Shown in pieces: positions 34,406 through 45,851 of a stretch of DNA of 64,000 bases. This DNA comes from Emydura subglobosa. Its lineage: Eukaryota; Chordata; Testudines; Chelidae. Under the pieces are notes generated by a model that saw only the letters and a program-made list of their open reading frames with translations, had not been told where the DNA came from and searched no databases. The stretch's first letter is position 1. The number at the start of each line of letters is the position of its first letter. A program made the translations under genes and the position numbers. The stretch covers positions 27,570,240-27,634,239 of the forward strand of contig ML679954.1 of the NCBI GenBank assembly GCA_007922225.1. The letters run 5' to 3'.

Positions 34406-35315
34406 TTAAAGCAGCGACTAATATTTTAAGGCAAACATCAGTTTCCTGATACACAGGTACATATTTATATTTAACTCTAATGTAACTTCTCTCTCCACAT
34501 GTTTTCCCCTCTCTTCCTATGTGATGTGTAAAGAGGAAGGATGAACAAATACCAGCAAAGGAAATAGGTGTACAATTGTTCACTGTAACATGAGCAGCTG
34601 GAACTTACGTGAGTGAACTGTTGGGTCTGAAGCAGTTTTCAGCTAAACCAAAACCCATAGTAGTTAACAGGCACTCATACCAGAGCCCCAAGAACAATGG
34701 CAAATGTAAATACCTGATAACTCGGAAGGCCAGATGCTTACTCAGTGATTCTGCCTCACAATGAGAACAGCACATTCCTTACACCCCCCTCTGTGACGTA
34801 CCTTTCTATCTGTAAAAGATCCTACTTCTCCACCCAGACCCCCCTCCTGCCCAAATGTAGTCATAGATCCGTTGATGTAATTAGAATGTCTCTGCACGTA
34901 TGTTCTGTATCTGTCTTTATCATCCCTGTTCTTTCTGGGTGGAACAGTGTCTGTATTTGTAAATAAATAGATAGAAGAAATGTAAATGGATTGTTTAAGT
35001 AATAAAAAACTGTATATAAGTGACCTTTGCAAGACCATGAATTTGAAGCTGTTTAAGGCAGACTTCCCGGTACCATGAATAAACCCCTTCATTATTATCT
35101 TGTGTTGTCTGATTCTTGGGGAAAGAATCCTTTTTGCTTCACAGAACAGTGGATGCTATGATTATACTGGGTTAGAGCTTCCATGCATGATTCCAGCTGT
35201 GATGACACAGCCCTTTTGTGGTTATTATCTACAAACAGAATCTTTCCTATTTGCATATTTCTTTCCTCTTTGCTTTCTTTTCCTCTTTGTAAGTCTTCAG
35301 TTTGCTGTACATCAT

Positions 35316-35317
<2 letters not shown>
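34406..35317. other. No recognisable feature
   Basis: AT-rich DNA; the 116-codon minus-strand frame at 34742-35092 has no recognisable domain. Confidence 0.45.
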
Positions 35318-35346
<29 letters not shown>

Positions 35347-35347
35347 A
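35318..35347. repeat. (AC)n microsatellite
   Basis: About 15 uninterrupted AC units. Long pure dinucleotide runs like this are usually length-polymorphic. It creates the Val-Cys and Thr-His runs in the overlapping short frames. Confidence 0.92.
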
Positions 35348-36124
35348 CTCCCATAGAAAGAAAAGATCCAGAACAATATTTTAAAAAGTATTTGAACAGG
35401 AGAGTGTCAGGACAGGAGCTAGCACCATAAAGCCCCAATCCTCACTAGGGTTTTAGGCACTACTCTAATACTGCTGATAAATAATGTTCCCAAATTTCTA
35501 AAATTAAGCTAACCTGTACCCATACACTGCCATATCATTTATTATTTGAGTTACTTCTTACAGAAAAAAATACCTTTGTTCTTTAAAATGCCCCCTAGTT
35601 TCTGCTGTCTAGCTCGGTTTTTATACTGCTCTGTTCCCTGTAGCATATGAACACCTGCCCGCCTGTCATTTACATGCTGTTAGATATAGACTATATTTAA
35701 TTTATCATAGCAAAGTCAGTTTCTGTAATATGATTGCAGTTCATGGATAAGGCCATGATTCAAAACATTAGGTATCCTCATGCTGATTTCCAAATTCACT
35801 ATGCATCTATGTGCATGATATGGGCTGCTCTTGTGTATTACTCTCCATGTACTCATGTATTCCCAATAGGGTAATCTCTTTCGATCAGGTTTTTCTCAGG
35901 CACTTATTGCCCTGGATCTGGCTGAGGGAGTGGTTTGCTGATACTCACTCATCTTGCATGTAGCCAATGTACAATTAATAGAGACTTAACTCTGGCCATT
36001 TTAAGTATTGTTTAGCTACGTTTGTTTTTTAAATTAAGTTTATAAACAAATCTACTTCCTAGTCATTTCCTTTAATGACTTGTGGTCATTGAGGCTCTTA
36101 CAGCACTTTTCTCAGAGCAGAACA
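35348..36124. other. No recognisable feature
   Basis: AT-rich; nothing recognised apart from the word AGCCCCAATCCTCACTAGGG near 35433, which may be a remnant of a palindromic MITE. Confidence 0.45.
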
Positions 36125-36910
36125 GAGGTTGTGGTCTGGGCTCATTCCAGACTGGTTCACTACCTTTTGTCTACCTACAGCCTCCCTATGGGTATGTGTG
36201 ATAGGGGCACCCACCTCTTGGGTGCCTCCTAAAAGCCAGGTGTGGCACCACAAGTTCTTTCTCCCCACCAGTCCGGAAGGCTGCCAGCTGATACTCTGGC
36301 CAAGTCACAAAGTCCAAATTAACCCCCCAGGGGGTTAAAGAGCCCAATAACTAACAGTCTATTTGTCCTTGCAAGAGGCTTCAGCCCTAGCTCTGGGTCC
36401 TCTAAATTCAGCCCTTTGTTCTGGCTCCAAAATAAGGCCTATCCTCTTCTTGGGGTTTACACCACTTTACTTGTGGCCTGTAGAGGAACCCAGGACTGCC
36501 CACTACTCCAAGTCTAACCCAAAGACCCTATACACAGCCACCATGTACTGCTTATTCCAATCTGTAGCTGCTATTTCCCAGGGCCTTTTCCTACCAGGCC
36601 CCTTTTATCTCAAGCCTTGTCTCAGAGCTAGCATCCTTAGGTTCTTCTCTATCACTCAGGTAAGAGAGGAACACCCTTCTTCACTTCTCTGATCTCAGAC
36701 AGAAACTGAGTTGCCAAGGACTTGCAGCTCCTTTTATATGAATCTGGTAGGCTCTGATTGGCAGCTTCCATGAAGCCTCTCTAGGCAGGCTTGGAGGATC
36801 CACTTTTGCTGCTCCTTTCCTGTTACTTCACTGCTTCTTGGGGCTGGGAATAGTAGGATTATGAGGACTCCTAGAGAGAGCCACAAAGGCCAGGTACACT
36901 CCAACACAGA
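36125..36910 (-). mobile_element. Solo or truncated LTR, minus strand
   Basis: A G+C-richer block of about 790 bp that reads like a retroelement long terminal repeat on the minus strand. Words matching a turtle/crocodile LTR family as I remember it include GGGGCACCCACCTCTTGGGT, CCCCCAGGGGGTTAAAGAGC, ACCACTTTACTTGTGGCCTG, GGACTGCCCACTACTCCAAG and CTGATTGGCAGCTTCCATGA. The minus strand starts TGTGTTGGAGTGTACC at the right end (LTRs begin TG). A promoter is recognisable (next entry). No gag or pol adjoins it, so it is either solo or the internal part is lost. The 109-codon plus-strand frame inside is composition-driven. Confidence 0.65.
36730..36761 (-). promoter_or_regulatory. LTR promoter: CCAAT and TATA boxes
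   Basis: On the minus strand: GCCAATCAGAGCC, with CCAAT at 36757-36761, then TATAAAAGG at 36730-36738. The spacing of about 20 bp is short but usual in LTR U3 regions. A transcript would run leftwards into 36.7-36.1 kb. Function not testable here. Confidence 0.6.
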
Positions 36911-39868
36911 ATGGCATTGCTGGGTTGTTAAAGGTTACTGGATTTATGCTTCAGAGGTGGCTGCATTTCTGTTTTGGGTGAAGCTGTAATATATACATAT
37001 GCATATTGTATTGGATTAAAAGAACTATATTTTACAAGTACAGTTTAAAAACAACTAGCACTTCTGTCATAGATGTTTTTGCCTAGACATCCACTGATGA
37101 AAACACCAGAAGACTGCCAGAAGTGCAAGCATAGCTACTGAACATGCCTCTAAAAAATAGACTCAAAACCCAAACAAACATGACAAGGTTGGTATAACTA
37201 ATGCTGTAAATGACATCTTTTATAAAACATCCTCTATCCATGTTAGTCCTGAAGAGGCACTGGTATCAAATGTCCACTTAAACTTCATAGCTGCTTAGAT
37301 GTTTTCACATCAAACAAATCACACACGAGCATCAGAAGAACATAAGGCAGAGTTCATGGAAACTACTGGCTGTCAAGAGGGTGGGATGAATGGTAACAAA
37401 TGCCTTGTAAACACATTAGGATCACTGATGTCAAAATACTTTAACAGGAAAGTAGTATTTGCATGCTGTATTTGAAGACAAAACTGAAACAGGAAAGAGC
37501 ACTAGAAAGAAAATTAACTACGGGGAAGAACACATATGAACCCAAATGCAAACCCAAAACTCTTCTGGTGCGTTTAGCTTGAGAAGTAGGGAACTAACAG
37601 AAGGAGCAAAACACCAACAGTCCAGCAAAAGAATTTTTGACATAAGATAGAAGTCACCAAGAATGTTGAATGTTCATCGTCTTCTCCCTCCAGTCCACTC
37701 AGTCTTCACCCTCTATCCCTGAACCCATGGACAGGTTTCCTGATGGTGGGTGGGAACATGCCTGCAGAGTTGGCTGTGTTTCTCTTCCTTGTGGAAGGAA
37801 GAGAAAGGCACTCAAGTACAGTTTCCATTGTGCACAAATCTACAGTGTATGATCTGGGCTATTGGAATAACAGAAAGTAATAATATATTAAGTCCCTTGC
37901 CAGAGGTACAAGTATAGGGACTAAGAGAAAATATCAGCCATTTTAAGACACAGAAGTACAGTCAGGTAACTTGCTCCTTCCCAGTGAAACTCACTCCAAT
38001 GTGAAATTCACCACAGACAGACAGTATTGAGAGAGGAAACAATTTTTTTGCAAGCTTTGACAGATGGTACATGGATAAAAGATAGGGAGATACAGAGAAT
38101 GAGGTGATTAGAGGATCAGTATAGGAATATCTCTTTGTAAAGTGTTTGCAGTAGTTTTTTTAATCAGAATTTTAAAAGTCAATAAATTCACACTAATAAA
38201 AAAATTCTAATGAACCGCTGCTGCTTTACAAACTCAGATCAAACTCAAAGCAAAAGGTTAATACAGTACATTTACAGTTCAAGCTGAACATTTTGCATAG
38301 CTCACTTTAATGACCAAACAGAGCACAGCCCACATCAGGGACTGAGAATTGTAACTTCAAAATAAATCAGTTTCTAAGGCTTAGATCTGGGGAAAAAAGT
38401 GCATGCAGAACTGCTAAACATTCCTGTCACATTAAATGCATATACATTTTGTATCTGTTAGTTTCAAAATAGGCTTTTAAAGAAACAACCAAAACAGGAC
38501 CTTGTATGATAAATTTCAACCTTTGTGCAAATTTTTACTCTTAAGCTATATACCAACGAAAATAGACAACATTTTCTAAGGGAACCACTAACAGACCTTG
38601 AACTCTAGTGAGCTTTCTACAATAATATAGTTATTCCTTTTCTAGTCAAAATACCAATAACTTTTTTCTTCATTTTGAAGCTAGTATATAAAGTGAAAAG
38701 TGGCTCAACAGAATATTTTTTCACCAAATATATGGAAAATGACAGAAATGCAGGAAGGACAAAGATTTTCTACTTTATAAACTTCGTATTTACAACAAAG
38801 ATCATGTACATAGATATGTGCAGCCAGCCGTATGCATATACAGATAAGGTACAAGTATTGATAGGTGCTTTAACACAAGTAGAGAACCAACAGGCCCAAG
38901 GCCTGTCAGGTAGTTTGATTAGTATAACTAACAAAGGTCTAGGTTGAAGATCAACACAAGCAACTGACAGGCAAGTGATCCTGAATCACAAGAAGAAGTG
39001 TAGCAGCAAACAAGTGTAACAATTCAGTTGACTGGTGTGAAGCAAGAAACCACAAACATGGGTTATTGATATTTTAAAGTGATTGTTTACAAAAGATGTA
39101 TAACCAAAACTCACAAGGTTTGACTGCAATAATGCTACAGCAACTAGTTGATGTAAATACTAATTATTATGAAGTGAATGGATAATTAACCTATAAGAAG
39201 TGGGGAACCCTACAAGAATTGGAGGGTGGAAGTAAGAAAATGGGGTTATTGAACCCTCATGAATATCTGTAAGATAAAGTGAGTGTCAGTGTAACACATT
39301 ATAAAAGATGTTTCCCAACCTCAGTACCGTGAAAGATTCCAGGGAGATGACCACCTACCAACACCTTGATATCTCCACAAAGAACAGGGTGAGTTATGCA
39401 AGCACCAGCCATTTGGTATGATCTTTCTCTTCTTTGCCAGATTCCAGAGTATGTATTCTTGTTTAGTTGGCTAATAACAGTACTAGTTACAGAAAGAGCA
39501 GTGTGCTGTCCCTGTATATTTTGGGGTCCTTAATTTAATGACAACTCTCTCCTGTAGCTCATCTAGGGATCAAACTCTTGCAGGATTACTACCTAATAAT
39601 TTAAATAATAATTGCAGATTAGACTACATATGCATTCAAATTTATGAAGTCAAATCTATACAAATAAAAATTCTGTCAAGTTTATATTTAATAATAAAAT
39701 AATAATATATTTAATGTTTAACATTTTAATCTTACAATAAATATATATGTATTACTTCTCATCCTATAGCATTTTGGAGAAGATGAAACAGGACTGGTGT
39801 GGGTGTGTTCTGACCTCTTTTTATGAAGAGTCCCAGTTTGCAAAATTATTTACCATTTCTTTACAGGG
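36911..39868. other. Unrecognised AT-rich DNA
   Basis: Almost 3 kb without a gene or named repeat. The longest open frame is 90 codons (38675-38947) and lacks motifs. Confidence 0.45.
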
Positions 39869-40153
39869 AAGCCTAGAAACCCAGCTAAGATCATTATGCT
39901 TGGCACTGCACAAACATATACTAAGAGATAGTCCATGCCCCAAAGATCTTACGTTCTAAATAGAATAGATTAACAAAGAGTAGGGGAAAGGAAGAATTAT
40001 TGTCCCCATTTTACAGATATGGAACTGAGGCACAGAAATTAAGCTACTTGTCCAAAAATCACACAGGATGTTTATACCAGAGCTAGGATTGAACTCAGAT
40101 CTTTAGAGACCCACTCCAGTACCATAGCCGCAAAACCTTCTTCCTGCTGCTCT
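39869..40153 (-). mobile_element. MIR-like CORE-SINE, long copy
   Basis: Starts AAACCCAGCTAAGATCATTA, then TGCTTGGCACTGCACAAACA, TAGTCCATGCCCCAAAGATC, TTACGTTCTAAATAGAATAG, then the MIR core in reverse (TTGTCCCCATTTTACAGATA, TGGAACTGAGGCACAGAAAT, CACACAGGATGTTTATACCA, GCTAGGATTGAACTCAGAT). About 285 bp, so nearly full length for this turtle SINE type. Confidence 0.82.
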
Positions 40154-40999
40154 AAATAATCATGTAATTAACCTCAGTAAAGATAACAATCAGCTACAGT
40201 ATCATCTGCTGTGGATTTTGTGGTACTGGATTGCTGTCTGAATAGTACTGAACTAGAGCAGCATGTGCAAAAATTAAGACCCTGTCTCAGACACTCTATC
40301 CTCAACTCTTACACTCCAAGAAATTTTAATAAACAGAAGATGATATATGCTTGGAAAAGAAGAAGTTAATGCTATTGGTTCCTTTCCGTATTCTTTGATT
40401 TCCAGTGCAATCATCTTAGAAGATTTTCCTTTAGAACAAGACAAAATACAAACAAACCTAAAAAAAACATCCTGCACCAACCTAAAACAGAAAAGTCTTA
40501 CGCACAAGTGAGCAAGTAGCTCCGCTCCAGCTATCCCCTCCATGCTGCACCTCTACATAAGTCACTACAGGAATGTGCAGTAGGAACTTTTTTAAGAACA
40601 AATTGCCTACTGCACATTGGAGTTCTGCCCCCAGGAACAGAAGTTACAAGATAGCCATGGGCACATGCTTGTCTCTCTCTCACGCCATTTCTCCTCACAT
40701 GCATTGGTACAAACTTGGGGTCAGAGTGGGCTGAGGAGAAATCTCTGTTGTATGTGAAGTAGACTTTTTGCACGTGAACACAGTCAATGCTGCATAAAAT
40801 CTCTGCAAACAGGTTGTGCCCCCATGGAGACTGCATGTTTGAGTGCCAATAGAAAGCAGGTAATGGTCCCTTAAATCTTACTATTTGATTTTCACAGTTT
40901 TGCAAGTAATATCCTATACATTTTTCAGAACAACCTAGTCGTCTTTGCAGGGAGATTCTGCAGAGCCATAACAATTGTCTTATTCCTGCTTGCGGCACT
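40154..40999. other. No recognised gene or repeat
   Basis: A 164-codon minus-strand frame (40531-41025) covers part of this. It has no recognisable domain and runs into the repeat copy at 41.0 kb, so I do not call it a gene. Confidence 0.45.
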
Positions 41000-41076
41000 T
41001 TGGAGGCAGAAACCAGACCTGTCAATCAACACAGGCTGGGAATGGCCACACCTCTGAAAACACAGCCAGCCAGTTT
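41000..41076 (-). repeat. Interspersed repeat, second copy at 47.34 kb
   Basis: On the minus strand: AACTGGCTGGCTGTGTTTTC, CCATTCCCAGCCTGTGTTGA, TTGACAGGTCTGGTTTCTGC. The plus strand at 47337-47414 reads AACTGGCTGGCTGGCATTTC, CCAGGCCCAGCCTGCCTTGA, TTGATAGGTCTGGTTTCTGC. Two opposite-orientation copies 6.3 kb apart show a dispersed repeat family that I cannot name. Confidence 0.8.
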
Positions 41077-41372
41077 GAACTGCCTCAAGCTGCTGTAGGA
41101 AGGTTTCACTAGCCCTTCTGCTCAAAGCAACAAACCAAGACAACCAGAAAGGGAACCTTTTATTCTTAATATTTAGTTTATTGGATTCTAAGTATTACTG
41201 GGCTGTTATTTAGCTTCAGAAGCTCTGCAGCAAGTTTGCCGGAAACCCCTGTCTGATACCGGGGTCACTGGCTGCAGCAGTTTCCAGCACAGCATGTCGA
41301 GGCAGGAACACCTCACAGGCACACAGAGGAATATAGTATTTGGCAGAAAAGCGTGCAAACAACAATGCCTGG
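41077..41372. other. No recognisable feature
   Basis: Nothing recognised. Confidence 0.45.
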
Positions 41373-41510
41373 GCTAACTGAACCCTGCTCACCATGGATG
41401 GGCCAAGCCACACCTGTCAGGTTAACCAGACCTTGTTTATCGTGGGTTGGCCATGCCACACCCATGAAGCTAACCAGAGTCTGCATCCTGCAGGCTGACT
41501 GTGCCCCACC
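41373..41510. repeat. Minisatellite, 48-bp unit, about 2.9 copies
   Basis: Three head-to-tail units of 48, 48 and 42 bases starting at 41373, 41421 and 41469. The first words are GCTAACTGAACCCTGCTCAC, GTTAACCAGACCTTGTTTAT and GCTAACCAGAGTCTGCATCC, followed in units 1 and 2 by GGCCAAGCCACACC and GGCCATGCCACACC. Because 48 is a multiple of three, both strands stay open and give a 16-residue peptide repeat (GVAWPTHDKQGLVNLT / GVAWPIHGEQGSVSPG on the minus strand). I regard the frames as by-products. Confidence 0.82.
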
Positions 41511-41934
41511 ACATTTTTGTCCTCCTCCAAACAGCCAGCCCTGGAGCAACAAGAGGAACATGTCAGCAAGAAGGAGCCTCGTGGCCCACCATTTGTTTGA
41601 TAGTACGAGTCAGCAGATAGGTAAGCATGCCTGGCTCACTAACAGGATTCAGTGAGATAACATGGTGATATCAGGTAAAGGCTTCCCCTGCCCCTTCCTC
41701 AAGCAGAGGCTAAAGGTGCATCTATAAACTTCAAGGAACTTTCCTTGGGATCATCTCAGAAGAGTGCACCTTTCAAGTGTTGCACTTATTTCTATAGAAC
41801 AAATGTTAGCACAGGTGCAGTTTTCTCTTCAGATCTCCTCTTCAGGGATATCCTATTATCTTAGGACATGGAGATCACTCTCCCTTTATCCTACAAATAA
41901 GTTTTTTGGGGAGGAACCTGAAAGGTCGCATGCT
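41511..41934. other. No recognisable feature
   Basis: Mixed-composition DNA, nothing recognised. Confidence 0.45.
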
Positions 41935-42087
41935 TTAAATCATTATTTGAGGACTTCAGATCCCTAACTTAAGACTGAGTTACTATTACAGGAGTGTGTG
42001 GGTGAAGTTCTGTGGCCTGCGTTGTACAGGAGGTCAGACTAGATGATCATAATGGTCCCTTCTGACCTTAGAGTCTCTGAGTCTCAG
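41935..42087 (+). mobile_element. CR1 LINE 3' tail, plus strand
   Basis: CTTTAAATCATTATTTGAGG, GGGTGAAGTTCTGTGGCCTG, CGTTGTACAGGAGGTCAGAC, TAGATGATCATAATGGTCCC and TTCTGACCTTAGAGTCTCTG are the last 150 bases of the same CR1 subfamily as the copy at 25.75-26.59 kb, here in sense orientation. The terminal repeat GAGTCTCTGAGTCTC closes it. Confidence 0.92.
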
Positions 42088-43106
42088 TGGCAGGCCCTGA
42101 AAAGTTAATTTATCTCATTTTCTCTCTATAAATCTGAGACACTGGGAAGGAAAGGTAAAAGGTATCAGGGAAGGACACTTCCAGATTTTGACCACAGGAG
42201 TCACTCCTCCACAAAGGAAATTTCTAAGGCTCAGTCTTCCCTGTAAAACAAGGAGCAAGGGGTGCAAGGGCTCTTCCTCCTTCTCTAGGTCACAGTTATG
42301 CAAATCTTCCCAGGGTTGAAGGCTCTAAAAGAGACAAAAAGAGCCCAGGAAGTGCAGTGAGGTTCCTCATGTTCATCTTCCTGGGAACAAGGGCAACTTT
42401 TTTCAGACTTGGGGCTAGAGCCCACAGATGAGGAACCTGAGAATCAGGATTTTTTCTTCAGAGGAGTAATTTGAAACCATTATTATCAGACTCCATAATC
42501 CTCCAGATAAGCCACTACAAAAGGATACGTGGGAGGAATTGGAAAAGAAAGGGAGTAGTCCACCCCCTAGTAAATTGATTTATGCTTCTAAAAGTTACTG
42601 CATTCCTCATGTCTGGCTAAAGAAGTGGATAGATTTTAGTTAAAGAATATAACAGAAATAATAGGGAAGCCACCTCAGCAACGTTTCGTACATCTGCTGC
42701 CTCCACATTTTGTTCTAGAGCTATGCGTGGATGGCCAGATTTACTACTGCCCATTGTAATTCAAGATCAGAAGACCCTTTGGACTGGGAGCGTACTTTAA
42801 GAATGATTTATTTGTCAGCAGCTGTCATGAAAGATTGCACCTCCCACACCTCCCAGAACAGCTCAAGATCTGCAGTAAAAGCAAAGAGCTATAAGTCTGT
42901 ATCACAACACCCGTTCTGCCTGATGCCATGGAAAGCCAATTCCCAGGCAAAGCAGGTAATTGTTACTCCTATGAACACAGGACCAGGCTCTTGGGTGACT
43001 ATACATGAAATTCCATAGAAGCCTCCTTTAAAAAAAAAATCTAAGGATGCTTTTTAGCTCAAAAGAAACACTTGCTATGGATTTTGGCACTTTTTTCATC
43101 CAGCTA
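42088..43106. other. No recognised gene or repeat
   Basis: Nothing recognised; short frames (62 and 95 codons) have no motifs. Confidence 0.45.
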
Positions 43107-43332
43107 AGGGTATATCTGTATAGAAAGTTAGTACAAAGTAAAAGCAGGGGTGTAAATCTACAGTGATCTAACATGCCACATAATAACTGGCTTGTGTGGA
43201 CCCTGCTACCACACACTAATAGTTTCAAACAGCTATAGGCCAAAGAGCACAACAGAACTTTTAGTGTGCAGTAGCAAGTTCCATACAGCCAGTTAGTGTG
43301 CAGCATGCTACAGTGTTGTAAATATATAGCCC
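43107..43332. mobile_element. Foldback MITE with long inverted arms
   Basis: The left arm GTGTAAATCTACAGTGATCT... ACCACACACTAATAGTTT (43150-43229) and the right arm AACTTTTAGTGTGCAGTAGC... TACAGTGTTGTAAATA (43256-43325) are inverted copies over about 70 bases. The loop between them (CAAACAGCTATAGGCCAAAG) is short. The right outer arm lacks about 40 bases present on the left. The outer ends (GGGTATATCTGTA and TATATAGCCCA) suit a hAT-type element. The 155-codon minus-strand frame running through it is a by-product. Confidence 0.8.
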
Positions 43333-44156
43333 AGTTTATTGCCCAGTAACTAAGAAAATCACAAGAGGGATATCCAACTATCTGATCGAATACACCAAAT
43401 GGCATGAGAAACGGAGCTGAAAACCCTCTGCATCTTTCAAGCAAGCATGAGTACACGTTGACTCTGCATGGTGTGGTTCCCCAAACATGGGTCAAGTGGT
43501 AGGAAATTTTGAAATGATGGTTAAATACTATATAATAAGAATAAATCTTTGGCAGAAGTACCCAGTCAGGTTTACACCTTAAAATTAATTTAATGCACCT
43601 CCAAAACCAAGGGTTATTGACATTGATATCTGAGCTTCACATGCAACAGACTACACTACCGGTGTCCTGCTTTGTCTTTTGGCCTCACTGCCTTTTTAAG
43701 GGCGGTAACATTTTTCTGCCTGAATCCAAAGCAGGGTTCATGTATACCCATGCTAAAACATGGAGCACCTTCTTGGAAAAAAGGTCTATAAAACAGCTTT
43801 CAAACAGTCCAGATTCCTTTCTGGAACCGCACAGATTTGCCAACATCACCAAAAGCTGAATGATGTCATGTAGTCAATATTACTTCTGGGAGTTGTCACA
43901 GATATTAACCTCCATAAGAGTTTACTTGTCTCAGACAACAGGGTTCAGAAGCTGGTGGTGACCAGGCACAATGTCATTTGTCTCATCTCTCAGGGCTCTT
44001 ATTTTTTGGATAAGAATAAAGAACTCTTACTCCAACATACTTTTGTGAGTGAGATTTCACACATCTTCTCTAGAAGTTTCTTAATTTCTCTAATCCTCTA
44101 ATATCCAGAAGCCTGTCATTCTTGAAAAAGGATAGCACTAAGTGACAGCTCATTGA
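43333..44156. other. No recognisable feature
   Basis: AT-rich; an 88-codon frame at 43593-43859 lacks motifs. Confidence 0.45.
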
Positions 44157-44849
44157 TTGACACCCACCTGCCTAGAAATATCAGGAGTGTTTCATAAGAA
44201 CTTTGAGGTTTTCTTCTGTGGAGGTCTCAACAGCATAACCTCTAGCACAAAGTGTTTGGGGGCCTATGGGGACTACACTTTCTCCCTTCCCCACAGATCT
44301 CAGTGGGAAAGTCTCCCCTCGCCCTTCTACAGAGAGGCAGGAAATGCTTTGCAGGGACATCCGCCTGTTGGCTGTCCCCTCTCCATGGCTGCTTTGACTC
44401 TTGCAGGATCTATGTTGCTAATGTGTTCAGTAGCAGTCACAGAAATGACCCAGAAGAAGGTAATGTTACCTCCTGCCCTGGTTGCCAGATGGAAATCGAG
44501 GTGTATGGCTGGGGATGGAATGCAGCATTTCCTCTGCTCCATGCCCTCTCACCCACAACCCCCTGTCCTCCCTATCCCCTTGACAGGATGTACTCAAAAG
44601 GCCATAGTACATTGGAATCAGAGAGGGTTGGTGGAGAAAATCTGTACCAGCTTCAAGAGCAGGGAAGCTCATTGGGGGAACATTTCATCCAAGGTTAATA
44701 GAAGAACAGACCTCCAACCACAATATCAGTTGTTCAAGCTCAAGCAATTAGACCCTCCAGTTTATAACTCCAATTATAACTCCAGTCCCGATCAGCCAAT
44801 ATATACTGGTGATGTCTCACAACACTTCAGCAGTGGCTTTCATAAATAA
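44157..44849 (+). other. Longest open frame in the window, 230 codons, not recognised
   Basis: An ATG-to-stop frame of 230 codons. I do not recognise any domain. The stretch at residues 78-95 (SMAALTLAGSMLLMCSVA) is hydrophobic enough for one membrane segment. The rest is rich in Pro, Ser, Cys and Gln without repeats. A second plus-strand frame of 148 codons (44252-44698) and minus-strand frames of 71 and 68 codons overlap it. So this G+C-richer block is simply poor in stop codons in several frames. There is no visible promoter or poly(A) signal tied to it. It is more likely an unrecognised repeat or chance frame than a gene. Confidence 0.3.
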
Positions 44850-45495
44850 GGAAGGAGGTACCTTAACCTAGCTCTGAGCATCTAATTTTTTTTTGCTCCT
44901 GGATAAAAAGGAAGGGGGGAAAAATATTTTCTGTATTATCAAGCAGTACATATAAAGAGGAAATACATGTCATAGCAGTTAGTTAAAAAAGCAAAAAGAT
45001 AAATCCAGGAAAGCAGAACATACCTCCAAAGATCTTCAAGTGGAGAGTTGGGCCCTGAGTCACCCACCTCTCAGTGGACCTATTTGCATCCAGAATTCAA
45101 CAGAGAAACTAAAGGTCTTATTCCAGAAAAGAGATCAATAGGCCATAACTAAGATCATGTACTTTCTCTCATGGCTGAAAGCATGACTGTCTTTTTCTTG
45201 TTAAAATGTTCTTCAGGGTCATAATAATTTAAAAAATAAAAAGGGGAGTCAGGTAACCCCACATTGTCCATATTCATATTCAATTCATGTAGCACCACTG
45301 CTCAGTTATGCCTTGTCTACAAAAAGGTCTGTTCTCAAGGCCAAAATTCTACAACTCAGCTTATAAAAATTGACTCTAACTGTACCATATGTAAAAGGTA
45401 CTAGTTAATATAGTATATTCTTGTGTTTATAACACTTATATTTTAGTCTTCTTGAGAAAGTATTCCACAAAGCGGATGTTCTCCAGGGCCTAATC
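44850..45495. other. Unrecognised; possible hAT-like half end near 45.3 kb
   Basis: TGCCTTGTCTACAAAAAGGT at 45309 looks like one end of a TGTCTACA-type hAT MITE. No matching partner was found, so it is only noted. Confidence 0.3.
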
Positions 45496-45851
45496 TACAG
45501 TAGAACTCAAAATTACGAACACGTCGGGAATGGAGGTTTTTCGTAACTCTGAAATGTTGATAACTCTGAACAAAATGTTATGGGTTTTTTCCGAAAAGTT
45601 TACAACTGAACATTGACTTAATACAGCTTTGAAACTTTACTATGCAGAAAAAAAAATGCTGCTTTCCCTTTATTTTTTTAGTAATTTATATTTAACACAG
45701 CACTGTACTGTATTTGCCTTTTTTTGGGGGGAGGGGGGGCGGTGAGGGTGTCTCTGCAGCTGCCTGATTATGTACTTCTAGTTCCAAATGAGCTGTGTGG
45801 TTGGCTGGTCAGTTCGTAACTCTGGTGTTCGTAACTCTGAGTTCTACTATA
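45496..45851. mobile_element. Tigger-type MITE with TA target duplication
   Basis: The element (45498-45849, about 352 bp) begins CAGTAGAACTCAAAATTACG, and AACAC follows. It ends GTGTTCGTAACTCTGAGTTC with TACTA. The reverse complement of the right end (TAGTAGAACTCAGAGTTACG) matches the left over about 25 bases. TA flanks it on both sides (45496-45497 and 45850-45851), as for Tc1/mariner-superfamily elements. The words GTTACGAAC/GTAACTCTG recur inside (TTTTTCGTAACTCTGAAATG, TTGATAACTCTGAACAAAAT). A G-run lies at 45726-45741. Nonautonomous. Confidence 0.9.

Noticed and set aside
40531..41025. 164-codon minus-strand open frame
   Set aside because: No recognisable domain. It runs into a dispersed repeat at 41.0 kb and has no supporting splice, promoter or poly(A) context.
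43028..43495. 155-codon minus-strand open frame
   Set aside because: It passes through both arms of a foldback MITE, so its sequence is explained by the repeat.
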